This document shows positions 41,048-48,853 of a stretch of DNA of 64,000 nt, one piece after another. Made by a program: the position numbers and the translations under genes. The notes under the pieces were generated by a model that searched no databases, was not told the origin of the DNA, and worked only from the letters and a program-made list of their open reading frames with translations. Positions within the stretch are counted from its first letter, which is position 1, and each line of letters opens with the position of its first letter. The DNA is from JANQPA01 sp964628385. Lineage in GTDB: Bacteria > Bacteroidota > Bacteroidia > Chitinophagales > Saprospiraceae. Where the stretch lies: positions 92,421-156,420 of the forward strand of contig CAZVOD010000001.1 of the NCBI GenBank assembly GCA_964628385.1, given 5' to 3'.

Positions 41048-41698
41048 ATGTTAAGAACAAAAGTAAAAGCAGGTAGTGTCACAAATTTGACAGATGCACG
41101 TTACTTCGCAGCCTGGGAAGTAGAATGGTTGGGTTTCAATTTGGATTCTGGCAGTGATGATTATATTGATCCCAGAGCAATGCTGGCTATAAAAGAGTGG
41201 GTGGATGGAGTAAAAATTGTCGGTGAGTTTAATTTGCCGGAAGCTGATACTATTCTTTCTGCAATCGATAACTTGGAGCTGGATCAGGTACAAGTAGGAC
41301 CCTTCGCCGATCACGCCACTCTGAAGGCCCTCAATGCTAGGGTACCAGTCGTTCAGGAATTAGTCATAGAAAAAGATACTACCGCTGATACTATAGAGGC
41401 TATATTCGACCAGAACCAACCTTTAGTGGCTCAGTTTATTCTGAATTTTGGCCGAAATCAGATCAGCTGGGAAGACATACAAGCGGGGCATCCTTTTAAT
41501 ATGGAACAATTGAGAGAATGGGCAGAAGAATACGCTATACTACTGGATATAAACTTCGAAGCGAGTCATGTCAATTCTATACTCGAAACAGTTAACCCAC
41601 ATGGGATATGCGTCAAAGGCGGGGTAGAGGAAAAAGTAGGCTACAAGTCTTTTGATGAGCTGGATGATCTTTTTGAGGCCATCGAGGTATTGGTGTAG
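41048..41698 (+). CDS. TrpF-like TIM-barrel protein lacking catalytic residues
   Basis: A 216-residue protein starting MLRTKVKAGSVTNLTDARYFAAWEVEWLGFN. The opening matches phosphoribosylanthranilate isomerase (KICGITNLEDA...GADALGFN), and the end, HGICVKGGVEEKVGYKSFDELDDLFEAI, matches its phosphate-binding strand. The catalytic cysteine of the CGIT motif is missing (AGSVT), and the GGTG segment around the catalytic aspartate is absent (LLDINFEASHV). It is therefore probably not a working TrpF. No trp genes are nearby. ATG 41048 is preferred over a TTG 45 bases upstream. Confidence 0.78.
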   Translation: MLRTKVKAGSVTNLTDARYFAAWEVEWLGFNLDSGSDDYIDPRAMLAIKEWVDGVKIVGEFNLPEADTILSAIDNLELDQVQVGPFADHATLKALNARVPVVQELVIEKDTTADTIEAIFDQNQPLVAQFILNFGRNQISWEDIQAGHPFNMEQLREWAEEYAILLDINFEASHVNSILETVNPHGICVKGGVEEKVGYKSFDELDDLFEAIEVLV

Positions 41699-41818
41699 CC
41701 ACTAAAAAAAACTGCAATTATCATATGTCATATGATTCAAACAATGCTCCTGTACTGATCTAGAATAAGGTCAAAAGATCCTACTCCTTGATAGCCTAAT
41801 TTTGCTGTGTGAGCTGAA

Positions 41819-42025
41819 TTATTTACAGCTTTTAGGAGTATACTTAACTTTAGCTTGCTTTTTGTCTTGTGAAAGCAGATAGCCCTCCAAAGCTGTTTTA
41901 CAAAGCTTGCAGCTTTCTAAATGCTTAAGTTTTTGCTCGTTTTTTGCTACTTCCCAGTTTTCCAGATCCTCAAGGCTAAGGCATTCATCTGTAGTTTCAG
42001 GCTTTTCGAGTTGATACTTTCTCAC
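41819..42025 (-). CDS. Small zinc-finger anti-sigma-like protein
   Basis: A 68-residue protein with HLESCKLCKTAL (about 40-51), the His-x3-Cys-x2-Cys motif of zinc-associated anti-sigma (ZAS/zf-HC2) domains. It has no membrane helix, so it would be soluble. The start is a GTG that overlaps the sigma factor stop by four bases (GTGA), so translation is coupled to the sigma factor. This arrangement strongly suggests it binds and restrains that sigma factor. Confidence 0.82.
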   Translation of the reverse strand: MRKYQLEKPETTDECLSLEDLENWEVAKNEQKLKHLESCKLCKTALEGYLLSQDKKQAKVKYTPKSCK

Positions 42026-42621
42026 GTTCGTGTATTTTTTGTAATAATAGATTTCATTTTCCTCTTACCATTTTGGAGATAGCTTTTTACTTTGTTCATC
42101 GGATAATCGGTTATTTGTGCTATCTCTCTGTAGGTCCTCCCCTGAAGGAAAAATAATTCTAAACATATCTTCTGCTGTTGGGGTAATTTCTCTAAGGCTT
42201 TTCTTATTAATTCCTGCCTTTCTTTCAGGCCGCTTTGCTCTTCCATCACCTGGTGTGGACTGCCCGCTTCGTCGATACCGATCTCAGTATATTGATTTAA
42301 TTCCTTTTCTGATTTCTTTTCTTGCCTGAATTTTTCTGTACATTCATTTTTAATTATGATAAACAACCAATTCTTAAAAAATCGCAGCTCTAGCTTGTCA
42401 TTTCTTGTTTTTTCTAAAATTTTAAGAAATACATGCATGACCATTTCTCTGCTTTCCTCCTCACTTTTAAGGTATTTTAAACAGGAATAATAAGCGAGGT
42501 GTACATATCTTGAGAAGAGCTCTGTAAAGAATGTATTATCTTCTGTTTTGTGAAAATTTATAAGTAATTCCTCATCATTCAGATGACTCCACTTTTCTAC
42601 TCTCTTGACAAAGAAATCCAT
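42022..42621 (-). CDS. ECF-type RNA polymerase sigma factor
   Basis: A 199-residue sigma-70 family factor of the ECF group. Region 2 is seen as LFSRYVHLAYYSCLKYLKSEEESREMVMHVFLKILE (about 34-70) and region 4 as ALEKLPQQQKICLELFFLQGRTYREIAQITDYPMNKVKSYLQNG (about 143-186). The regulon is unknown. The linked anti-sigma-like gene follows with a GTGA overlap. The upstream region is very AT-rich without a clear promoter. Confidence 0.93.
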   Translation of the reverse strand: MDFFVKRVEKWSHLNDEELLINFHKTEDNTFFTELFSRYVHLAYYSCLKYLKSEEESREMVMHVFLKILEKTRNDKLELRFFKNWLFIIIKNECTEKFRQEKKSEKELNQYTEIGIDEAGSPHQVMEEQSGLKERQELIRKALEKLPQQQKICLELFFLQGRTYREIAQITDYPMNKVKSYLQNGKRKMKSIITKNTRT

Positions 42622-42989
42622 TAGTAAAGGGTTAAGATTGCAGTGAATTATTATGTTTTATCGTAATTTAATTTTAATATTAATAAAAGGCAAGTTGATT
42701 GTAGAATTTTATTAAAAATTGAAACAATATTTAATATTACTGATGTAGGCTTCGTTCTTATTGCATTCTGGAAATTAGGCGAGCTTGGATTCAAGGCAAA
42801 ATCAGATAAAATTTGTTGCCAAATAAGAAAAAATTATCAGACTTATTTCGCAAGGGCAGAATGGTGGTAAAGTTGAATTATTTTTTCCCCAAAAAATTAA
42901 GTGCGGAATAATTCAATGTCTTTGGTGTAATACAGGCTTGTTTGATGTAGCAAGTTGACGTATTTTTCGCCTTTACAAAAAACACATCT
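42622..42989. other. Intergenic region between divergent sigma factor and flippase genes
   Basis: 368 AT-rich bases with promoters for both genes presumably inside. It contains copy B of the 45-bp repeat at 42839-42883. No RNA gene seen. Confidence 0.55.
42839..42883 (-). repeat. 45-bp diverged repeat, copy B
   Basis: Inverse-strand match to 38160-38204, about 80 percent identical over 45 bases, core TTTACCACCATTCT in both when read on the minus strand. The two copies lie about 4.7 kb apart in non-coding DNA. Confidence 0.6.
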
Positions 42990-44492
42990 ATGGGCGTTAT
43001 TAAAAGACAGAGTATAAAGCGATCTGTTGTGTCTTATGTGGGCGCCCTACTGGGTTTTGCCAGTACTATTCTTATCTATCCGCTGGACCTGGAAGTCTAT
43101 GGTTTTATTCAATGGATGATTGGAGTGGCTAACTTTCTGTTCCCTTTTGCTTCACTTGGCGGAACAGCCCTCGCTATTCGCTTTTTCAGAGATTTCAAAA
43201 AAGATGATAGTACTAATGGTTTTTTTGCATTTCTATTGTTATGGCTTTTTCTGGCTATTAGCCTATTTGGAACACTGGGTTTTATTTTCAGAGCGCCGCT
43301 TTTTGACTTTTTAAAATGGCTTAATTTTAAGCCCTACTTTGAGGAGCATAGTCTCTCTGTTTTTATTCTTTGCATACTAATCATATTGGTTCAGCTTTTA
43401 CTAAAATACACCAGCAATTTCAACCGGATTGTCGTTCCTGATGCGGTCTTCAACCTGGGGATCAAGATCGGGATACCTGTACTTATCCTTTTACATATTG
43501 CTTTTGGTTTGAGTTTTGAAGTTATCAAGTGGCTATTGTTGATACTTTACCTGGCTGTTGTACTAACCCTGTTGATTTATTTGTATACCCTAAAAGGCTT
43601 GGATTTTAATTTGAACTTCAAATTTCTAGACTGGGTACACCTAAAAGAAATGTTCAACTATGCCGTTTATGGTATTTTTGGAAGCATAGGAGCTGTTTTT
43701 GCTTTTAGCATTGATATTATAATGGTGGCTCCTTTAACAGATTTTGGAGAGGGAGGCCTTTACAATATTGCGCTTTTTATTGGCAATACTATAGCCATCC
43801 CACTGGCCGCCGTTATTGGAATTGCTAGTCCGATCATTTCTTCTTCCTTAGGAAAGGAGCATGTAGAAGAAGTGAAAAATATTTACTATCGCTCTTCAAA
43901 AATTTTATTCACAGTAGGTTTGCTCCTACTCACTCTGGTATGGCTCTCCCTGGATGATTTGTTTCATTTGACCCAAAAGTACGATGAGCTCATTGTAGGG
44001 AGCAATGTTGTGCTCGTTATCGGAATTGCTAGAGTAATCGATATGACAACGGGCGTAAATGGCTCTATAATTGGCTATTCCAGATATTACCGCTTTAACC
44101 TTTTGGCTATGTTGGTTTTATCTTTTAGCAATGTCTTTATTACGTATGCATTGATTCCGCAGCTTGGTATTTTAGGAGCAGCCATTGGTACGGCTATTTC
44201 TATTGTGCTGTACAACCTGATCAAGTTTGTTTTTATTTGGGTGAAATTTAAAATGCAGCCAATTGATCTCACTTACCTGGCCATTTTTGGAATAGCTGTA
44301 TTTTCTTACCTTATCAGTTCACTGATCCCCTCTACAGGAGAGAGTAGCATCAACTACATGATCAATATGGGGCTGAATTCAATTGTTGCCCTACTGCTTT
44401 TTGTTATTCCGTTACTTTATTTCAGACTAGTGCCGGACATCAACGAAACAGTTGCTCAGGCCTGGCAAATGATCCGCAGTAGATTGGGCTGA
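42990..44492 (+). CDS. Wzx-type polysaccharide flippase
   Basis: A 500-residue membrane protein with about 14 helices of the MATE/MOP flippase superfamily, of the kind that moves lipid-linked O-antigen or capsule units to the periplasm. Typical parts: GVIKRQSIKRSVVSYVGALLGF at the N-terminus, GGTALAIRFF, and a later LGAAIGTAIS. It lies head-on to the pseudaminic acid operon, and its TGA stop directly touches the TGA stop of the opposite gene (TGATCA). A role in exporting a pseudaminic acid-bearing glycan is a natural inference. The polymerase and ligase are not in the window. Confidence 0.88.
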   Translation: MGVIKRQSIKRSVVSYVGALLGFASTILIYPLDLEVYGFIQWMIGVANFLFPFASLGGTALAIRFFRDFKKDDSTNGFFAFLLLWLFLAISLFGTLGFIFRAPLFDFLKWLNFKPYFEEHSLSVFILCILIILVQLLLKYTSNFNRIVVPDAVFNLGIKIGIPVLILLHIAFGLSFEVIKWLLLILYLAVVLTLLIYLYTLKGLDFNLNFKFLDWVHLKEMFNYAVYGIFGSIGAVFAFSIDIIMVAPLTDFGEGGLYNIALFIGNTIAIPLAAVIGIASPIISSSLGKEHVEEVKNIYYRSSKILFTVGLLLLTLVWLSLDDLFHLTQKYDELIVGSNVVLVIGIARVIDMTTGVNGSIIGYSRYYRFNLLAMLVLSFSNVFITYALIPQLGILGAAIGTAISIVLYNLIKFVFIWVKFKMQPIDLTYLAIFGIAVFSYLISSLIPSTGESSINYMINMGLNSIVALLLFVIPLLYFRLVPDINETVAQAWQMIRSRLG

Positions 44493-45536
44493 TCATATTT
44501 TTTGACGGATGTAAAAGGGCTTTATCCGCTTCTCCATTTGATGAACAAAAACGTCAGGTCCCAGGTAAATGAAATCCCAAATCAACTTATGCAGACGGGT
44601 TTTCAGGAGATTAGAATAATTTTCCTTCTGAGATTGGAGAATGGCGGCTCTGATCGTTTGCTTATCCGTATCCAGGTCCATCCCCAATATGCGATCAACA
44701 AATGACTTTTGATTAGCTAAAATAGTCGGATTTTCATCCCTCAACGCAAAAAGTACGCGTATATGATCATAAGCGGAAAGTCCCATTTCAGCAGAAAAAG
44801 TAAAGGGTTTATCGGGGTAAAAGGCCGTTTTGCTGATGAGTTGATTTAAAAATGGATCGCCGTATATAAAAAATGGCAGCCCCATTTCTACGCAGTAGGG
44901 TAAATAAGAGCCAAATTCATTGGAGGTAGCATATTTGAAATGGCGGGCGGTAGAATAAAATTGATGGGCAAAATCCTGCCTTGAAAAATGCCCCATGGTA
45001 GTAACATCAAAGCCTGCCGTTTCAAAAATTCGGTGCCTCCCACGCAGAACATCCATCCAGTACAAACATACGGTAATGGGATGAAAATCTTCAGGCAGTT
45101 CCTTCAATCTCTGAGCGTACTCCGACCAACCCTCAATCACATCGACCTGCAAGGTGGAATGGCTCGGAAAAACAATGGTCCCTCGCCTTTCAGTAGCCAG
45201 TTCCAGGCCCGCCATTTTGCGGTATTTAGGAAAAAGCGCGCCAATGCCCAGTACCGGCTTATCTTCAATTTTTGGCCGGTATAAGTCCAGTTGATCCTGA
45301 CTGGTAAGCAGGATCAGCGGAAATCTGGAGTCTAGAACCTTCTTATTGAGCGGCCGGTTCTCGTCGTAAAGCGGAACACCATGGTCCAAGTAAAAGCTTT
45401 GAGGTAAATCCGGGGGAAGGTCCAAAAATTCAAAGAGAATTTTCTTCATCCCGTATAACTCCGCTCCTTCAATAAAAAACTTTCGTTGATTGACTATATC
45501 CTCGAGTGCTTTAATGTCTGACTTTGTAATGGCCAT
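44493..45536 (-). CDS. Unrecognised protein, candidate pseudaminic acid glycosyltransferase
   Basis: A 347-residue soluble protein that I do not recognise as a named family. It is the last gene of the pse operon, 20 bases after pseI. The middle has an alternation of strands and helices like a GT-B glycosyltransferase, and YATSNEFGSYLPYCVEMGLPFFIYGDP resembles the C-terminal nucleotide-sugar region of such enzymes (a Gly-Ser step followed by a hydrophobic strand). VCLYWMDVLRGRHRIFETAGFDVTTMGH is the other conserved-looking block. A transferase that uses CMP-pseudaminic acid is the best inference from position. No membrane helix or signal peptide. Confidence 0.65.
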   Translation of the reverse strand: MAITKSDIKALEDIVNQRKFFIEGAELYGMKKILFEFLDLPPDLPQSFYLDHGVPLYDENRPLNKKVLDSRFPLILLTSQDQLDLYRPKIEDKPVLGIGALFPKYRKMAGLELATERRGTIVFPSHSTLQVDVIEGWSEYAQRLKELPEDFHPITVCLYWMDVLRGRHRIFETAGFDVTTMGHFSRQDFAHQFYSTARHFKYATSNEFGSYLPYCVEMGLPFFIYGDPFLNQLISKTAFYPDKPFTFSAEMGLSAYDHIRVLFALRDENPTILANQKSFVDRILGMDLDTDKQTIRAAILQSQKENYSNLLKTRLHKLIWDFIYLGPDVFVHQMEKRIKPFYIRQKI

Positions 45537-45556
45537 GCCCTACTTTTTTCCGAAAA

Positions 45557-46603
45557 CTAAAATAACATATCAAATGCCAATGGTGTACCTACTGTTAAAT
45601 CTCTGCTTGCTTTTTTACCCAGTATCTGCTCGTAGTATTTGGGCTCCAGACCTATTCCCGGGCGAATGACTTTTAGATTCTCTCCCGTAAATATTTCTCC
45701 GGCTTTTATATCTTTTGATACGTAGATGGAACGTTTGAAAAACTTGCTGTTCTTTTCTTTTTCCTGTACACCAAACTGTGGCTCTCCCAGTGCCTTAAAT
45801 GCTCGTTCTGTTTCTATGACCAGTAGTTCCAGTTCTTTGGGTTCCAACGAAAAGGCACTATCTACTCCTCCATCTGCCCGACTTAGGGTAAAGTGCTTTT
45901 CTATCACTTTTGCCCCTAGCGCCGTAGCTGCTACCGGCGCACCAATGCCCATAGTATGGTCAGAAAGCCCGATAAAACAGTCCGGAAATATCTTTTGCAT
46001 AACCGGAATAGTAGCCAGATTAGTATTTTCTGGAGTAGCCGGATAAGTACTGGTACATTTCAACAAAATCAAGTCTTTGCATCCATTGTTTCTCAGCACC
46101 TGAACGGATTCATAAATATCCGCAATGGTACTGACTCCGGTAGACATGATAACGGGCTTACCCGTCTGGGCTATTTTTTTGAGCAAGGGATGATCTGTAT
46201 TCTCAAAAGAAGCCACTTTATACAATTCTACACCCAGCTCCTCCAGAAAGTCTACCGCCGTCGCATCGAAAGGAGAACTAAAAGGTACTAATCCTTTTTT
46301 GCGGGCATGTTCAAATAGCTGCGGATGCCATTCCCATGGTGTGTAGGCAAGCTTGTACAGGTCGTGCAGCTCTTTACCTTTCCAGATGGAGTTTTCATCT
46401 TCAATGGTGTAAGCCCCCTTGATGGTCATGGTGTCGGCAGTATACGTCTGTAGTTTTATGGCATCAGCGCCGGCTCCTGCAGCGGCATCGATAATTTGCA
46501 GAGCCCGGTCAATTGACTGGTTGTGGTTGCCAGACATTTCGGCTATGATAAATGGCTTTAGGTTGTCGCCTATGGCTTTTTGGCCTATGGTAATATGTCT
46601 CAT
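45557..46603 (-). CDS. pseI: Pseudaminic acid synthase
   Basis: PseI, 348 residues, condenses 6-deoxy-AltdiNAc with phosphoenolpyruvate to pseudaminic acid. It has a NeuB-type TIM barrel (IIAEMSGNHNQSIDRALQIIDAA, then KLQTYTADTMT and VASFENTDHPLLKKI) and a C-terminal SAF/antifreeze-like domain (about 285-345). The motif SDHTMGIGAPVAATALGAKVIEKHF is typical. The EMSGNHN start separates pseudaminic from sialic and legionaminic synthases (which have E(I/A)GxNH). It follows pseH by 5 bases. Confidence 0.95.
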   Translation of the reverse strand: MRHITIGQKAIGDNLKPFIIAEMSGNHNQSIDRALQIIDAAAGAGADAIKLQTYTADTMTIKGAYTIEDENSIWKGKELHDLYKLAYTPWEWHPQLFEHARKKGLVPFSSPFDATAVDFLEELGVELYKVASFENTDHPLLKKIAQTGKPVIMSTGVSTIADIYESVQVLRNNGCKDLILLKCTSTYPATPENTNLATIPVMQKIFPDCFIGLSDHTMGIGAPVAATALGAKVIEKHFTLSRADGGVDSAFSLEPKELELLVIETERAFKALGEPQFGVQEKEKNSKFFKRSIYVSKDIKAGEIFTGENLKVIRPGIGLEPKYYEQILGKKASRDLTVGTPLAFDMLF

Positions 46604-46608
46604 GAATG

Positions 46609-47091
46609 CTATTTTGAAAATGAAGTGGATGATACGAATTTATGATAAAAAACTAGGTAGTCTTCTCCCTGAATTTCCTCTTGTGTAAAGTCCAGTTTTT
46701 CAAAAACTTTTACGGACGGAATATTTTCCGGTTTAACTAGTGCCTTAAAGTGACGAATTTGCTGAGTTGATTCTTCTTGTAGTTGATGCATGGTATTTTG
46801 GAGTAAAGGCTTACTCAACCCTTTACCCCTGAATGCTTCTGCCATAGAATAATTGATGATCGCTTCTGAGTGGCGTATATCAAAGCGAACTTGTCCTACA
46901 GCCTGATTTTTCAAATATACCAGATAGAGGTAGGTATGCTCATCTTCCAGTTTGCGGGTAAACCACTGCTGGTGATTTTCCCAGGGGATAGGTGCCTGAT
47001 TGATAGAGTTGTGGCGTACAACTGGATCGTTAGCCCACTCAAAATACAGCCGGCAATCGTCACTTGTCGCCCGGCGAACCTGAAAATGCAT
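46609..47091 (-). CDS. pseH: UDP-4-amino sugar N-acetyltransferase PseH
   Basis: PseH, 160 residues, a GNAT-fold acetyltransferase that adds the second N-acetyl group on UDP-4-amino-4,6-dideoxy-AltNAc. ASNDPVVR-like start (FEWANDPVVRHNSI), QVRFDIRHSEAIINYSMAEAFRGKGLSKPLL with the acetyl-CoA loop (RGKGLS), and ENIPSVKVFEKLDF fit the family. The stop of pseG directly abuts its ATG. Together with pseG it provides the middle of the pathway. Confidence 0.9.
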   Translation of the reverse strand: MHFQVRRATSDDCRLYFEWANDPVVRHNSINQAPIPWENHQQWFTRKLEDEHTYLYLVYLKNQAVGQVRFDIRHSEAIINYSMAEAFRGKGLSKPLLQNTMHQLQEESTQQIRHFKALVKPENIPSVKVFEKLDFTQEEIQGEDYLVFYHKFVSSTSFSK

Positions 47092-48111
47092 TTACAAGGA
47101 TTTAAATAATTGCAAAAAGTTATCTTTTGACTGTCCCGATAAATATTGTCGCTGCCTGTTGATCATTGTGGCAGGATTGTCTTTATAGGCCTGGTCCAGT
47201 ATTTCTTCAAAATTATTAAATGTATTGAAATCCCCTACACCATAGATGATGTCGAGTTGGTCAAATCCTTTAAATACATTTACCTGATTGTCTACATAGT
47301 ATCCGCTTATCACTGGCATCCCCACCGCAATAACTTCGTAGAGAATACTGCTGGCCGGTACGATGGCCAAATGGCTATCCTGCATCTGCTCAACCATTTC
47401 ATCTGCTGACAAATTACTCAGCGTCCTGACCGACAATTCAGGATTGTTTTTTTGAAAAAACTCCAACTCTTTGCGATACTGATAAGCCGCACCCGTAACG
47501 ACATTTACCTGATTGATTTTTTGTGAAAATGGCAGCAAACCTTTTAAAGATTGGAGGGTCAGGTTGTGGTAGTCGGAACCACCAAAGCATATAAAAATAT
47601 TTTTGATTTCGGAAAATGACCGTTCTCTTTTGGCAGCTTCAAGGAAAGGAGGTCTGAGAAGTGCATAGTCCAAACCCAGACAAGCCCGGGTATCTACAGT
47701 CAGTTCGTAGTCTTCTGTCGTTAAGCCTGGAGCATGATTAATAACAACATCCGCCACAAATGGATAATCGTGAATATCATCAATACAAACCAGCGAGCAT
47801 CCTCTATCTTTGATAATTTGCTGATAAGCCGTTTTGAAGTGATAGCCATCCAAAACAACTATATCTTCATAATCGATTATACGCTGACTTAGATGAGCTG
47901 CTTCGTCTTCAATTCGCTCAAATTCTTCAAGTTTGATGATAGAGGAGCATATTGATTGAATAACCTTGAGTAATTTGGGCCTGGGATTTTTAATGATAAA
48001 GTGGCAAGCAAACTCCTCCTGCAGCATTTGTAGTAGTGCCAGCGAACGAAAAACATGTCCAAGTCCCATTCTGGCATTTCCATCGGCGCGGAAATAGATC
48101 TTCTTTTGCAT
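47092..48111 (-). CDS. pseG: UDP-sugar hydrolase PseG
   Basis: PseG, 339 residues, removes UDP from UDP-2,4-diacetamido-2,4,6-trideoxy-beta-L-altropyranose. It is a GT-B fold hydrolase. FRADGNARMGLGHVFRSLAL is the family's N-terminal signature with the catalytic histidine in GLGHVFR. IFICFGGSDYHNLTLQSL and the later VPASSILYEVIAVGMPVISGYYVDNQ give the nucleotide-binding region. It lies 52 bases after pseF. Confidence 0.94.
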   Translation of the reverse strand: MQKKIYFRADGNARMGLGHVFRSLALLQMLQEEFACHFIIKNPRPKLLKVIQSICSSIIKLEEFERIEDEAAHLSQRIIDYEDIVVLDGYHFKTAYQQIIKDRGCSLVCIDDIHDYPFVADVVINHAPGLTTEDYELTVDTRACLGLDYALLRPPFLEAAKRERSFSEIKNIFICFGGSDYHNLTLQSLKGLLPFSQKINQVNVVTGAAYQYRKELEFFQKNNPELSVRTLSNLSADEMVEQMQDSHLAIVPASSILYEVIAVGMPVISGYYVDNQVNVFKGFDQLDIIYGVGDFNTFNNFEEILDQAYKDNPATMINRQRQYLSGQSKDNFLQLFKSL

Positions 48112-48163
48112 TTTAAACTTTTTAGCAGCGCACAGAAGAACCAGGAATATTTCCTATTTACTT

Positions 48164-48853
48164 TTATCCAAAAGTCACTCTGTACTTAAATTCGGCAACC
48201 ATCCAGTCTTCTTCATTATCTATATCGTGAGCCTCCATTTCAGTTAGTACGATTACGCCGGTATTGTCAGTCCACAGGCGCTTTTGTTCTTTGATGGTTT
48301 TTGTGTGAAAAAAATAAAACTGTCCGCTATCGTGATAAGTAGCCTCTAAATCCTGAGAACGCATGGAAAGGTTTTCGGGTTGGCACATTTCTATTCGATT
48401 GTCCTCATTAATACGCAAAGCCCTTTGTATGGGGAAGCTAAATGGTAAAACCGGAAACACAGAGTCGTATCGGCCATTTTTTAACAGCTCAAAAGCTGAC
48501 GTTAATTTTTGTGGCGTAATGAAGGGGGCAGTAGGATAAATACAGCAAGCGTAATCAAAATAGAACCCTTTGGCTTCGTATTTCTCAATGACTTCCAGCA
48601 GGACGTCCACTGTAGTTGCAAAATCTCCTGAGGTTTGATCACTTCGAAAAAAAGGAAACGTAGCCCCATATTGCTGTGCAATAGCCGCTATTTCCTGATT
48701 GTCAGTAGAAACCATTACCTCTTCAAAAATGCCGGATTGCAGTGCTGCTTCAATTCCGTAAGCCATGATAGGTTTACCTAAAAAAGGCCTGATATTTTTT
48801 TTGGGAATACGCTTGCTCCCCCCGCGAGCCGGAATAATTGCAATACACTTCAT
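48164..48853 (-). CDS. pseF: CMP-pseudaminic acid cytidylyltransferase
   Basis: PseF, 229 residues, couples CTP to pseudaminic acid. The CTP loop is IIPARGGSKRIPKKNIRPF (about 6-24), VSTDNQEIAAIAQQYGA is next, and YPTAPFI and a Asp-rich end (MEAHDIDNEEDW) provide metal and sugar contacts. It overlaps pseC by four bases (ATGA). Confidence 0.95.
   Translation of the reverse strand: MKCIAIIPARGGSKRIPKKNIRPFLGKPIMAYGIEAALQSGIFEEVMVSTDNQEIAAIAQQYGATFPFFRSDQTSGDFATTVDVLLEVIEKYEAKGFYFDYACCIYPTAPFITPQKLTSAFELLKNGRYDSVFPVLPFSFPIQRALRINEDNRIEMCQPENLSMRSQDLEATYHDSGQFYFFHTKTIKEQKRLWTDNTGVIVLTEMEAHDIDNEEDWMVAEFKYRVTFG

Noticed and set aside
22058..42025. PrsW-like protease as the processor of the anti-sigma factor at 42 kb
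   Set aside because: The anti-sigma-like protein has no membrane helix, so an intramembrane protease has nothing to cut; the genes are also 19 kb apart.
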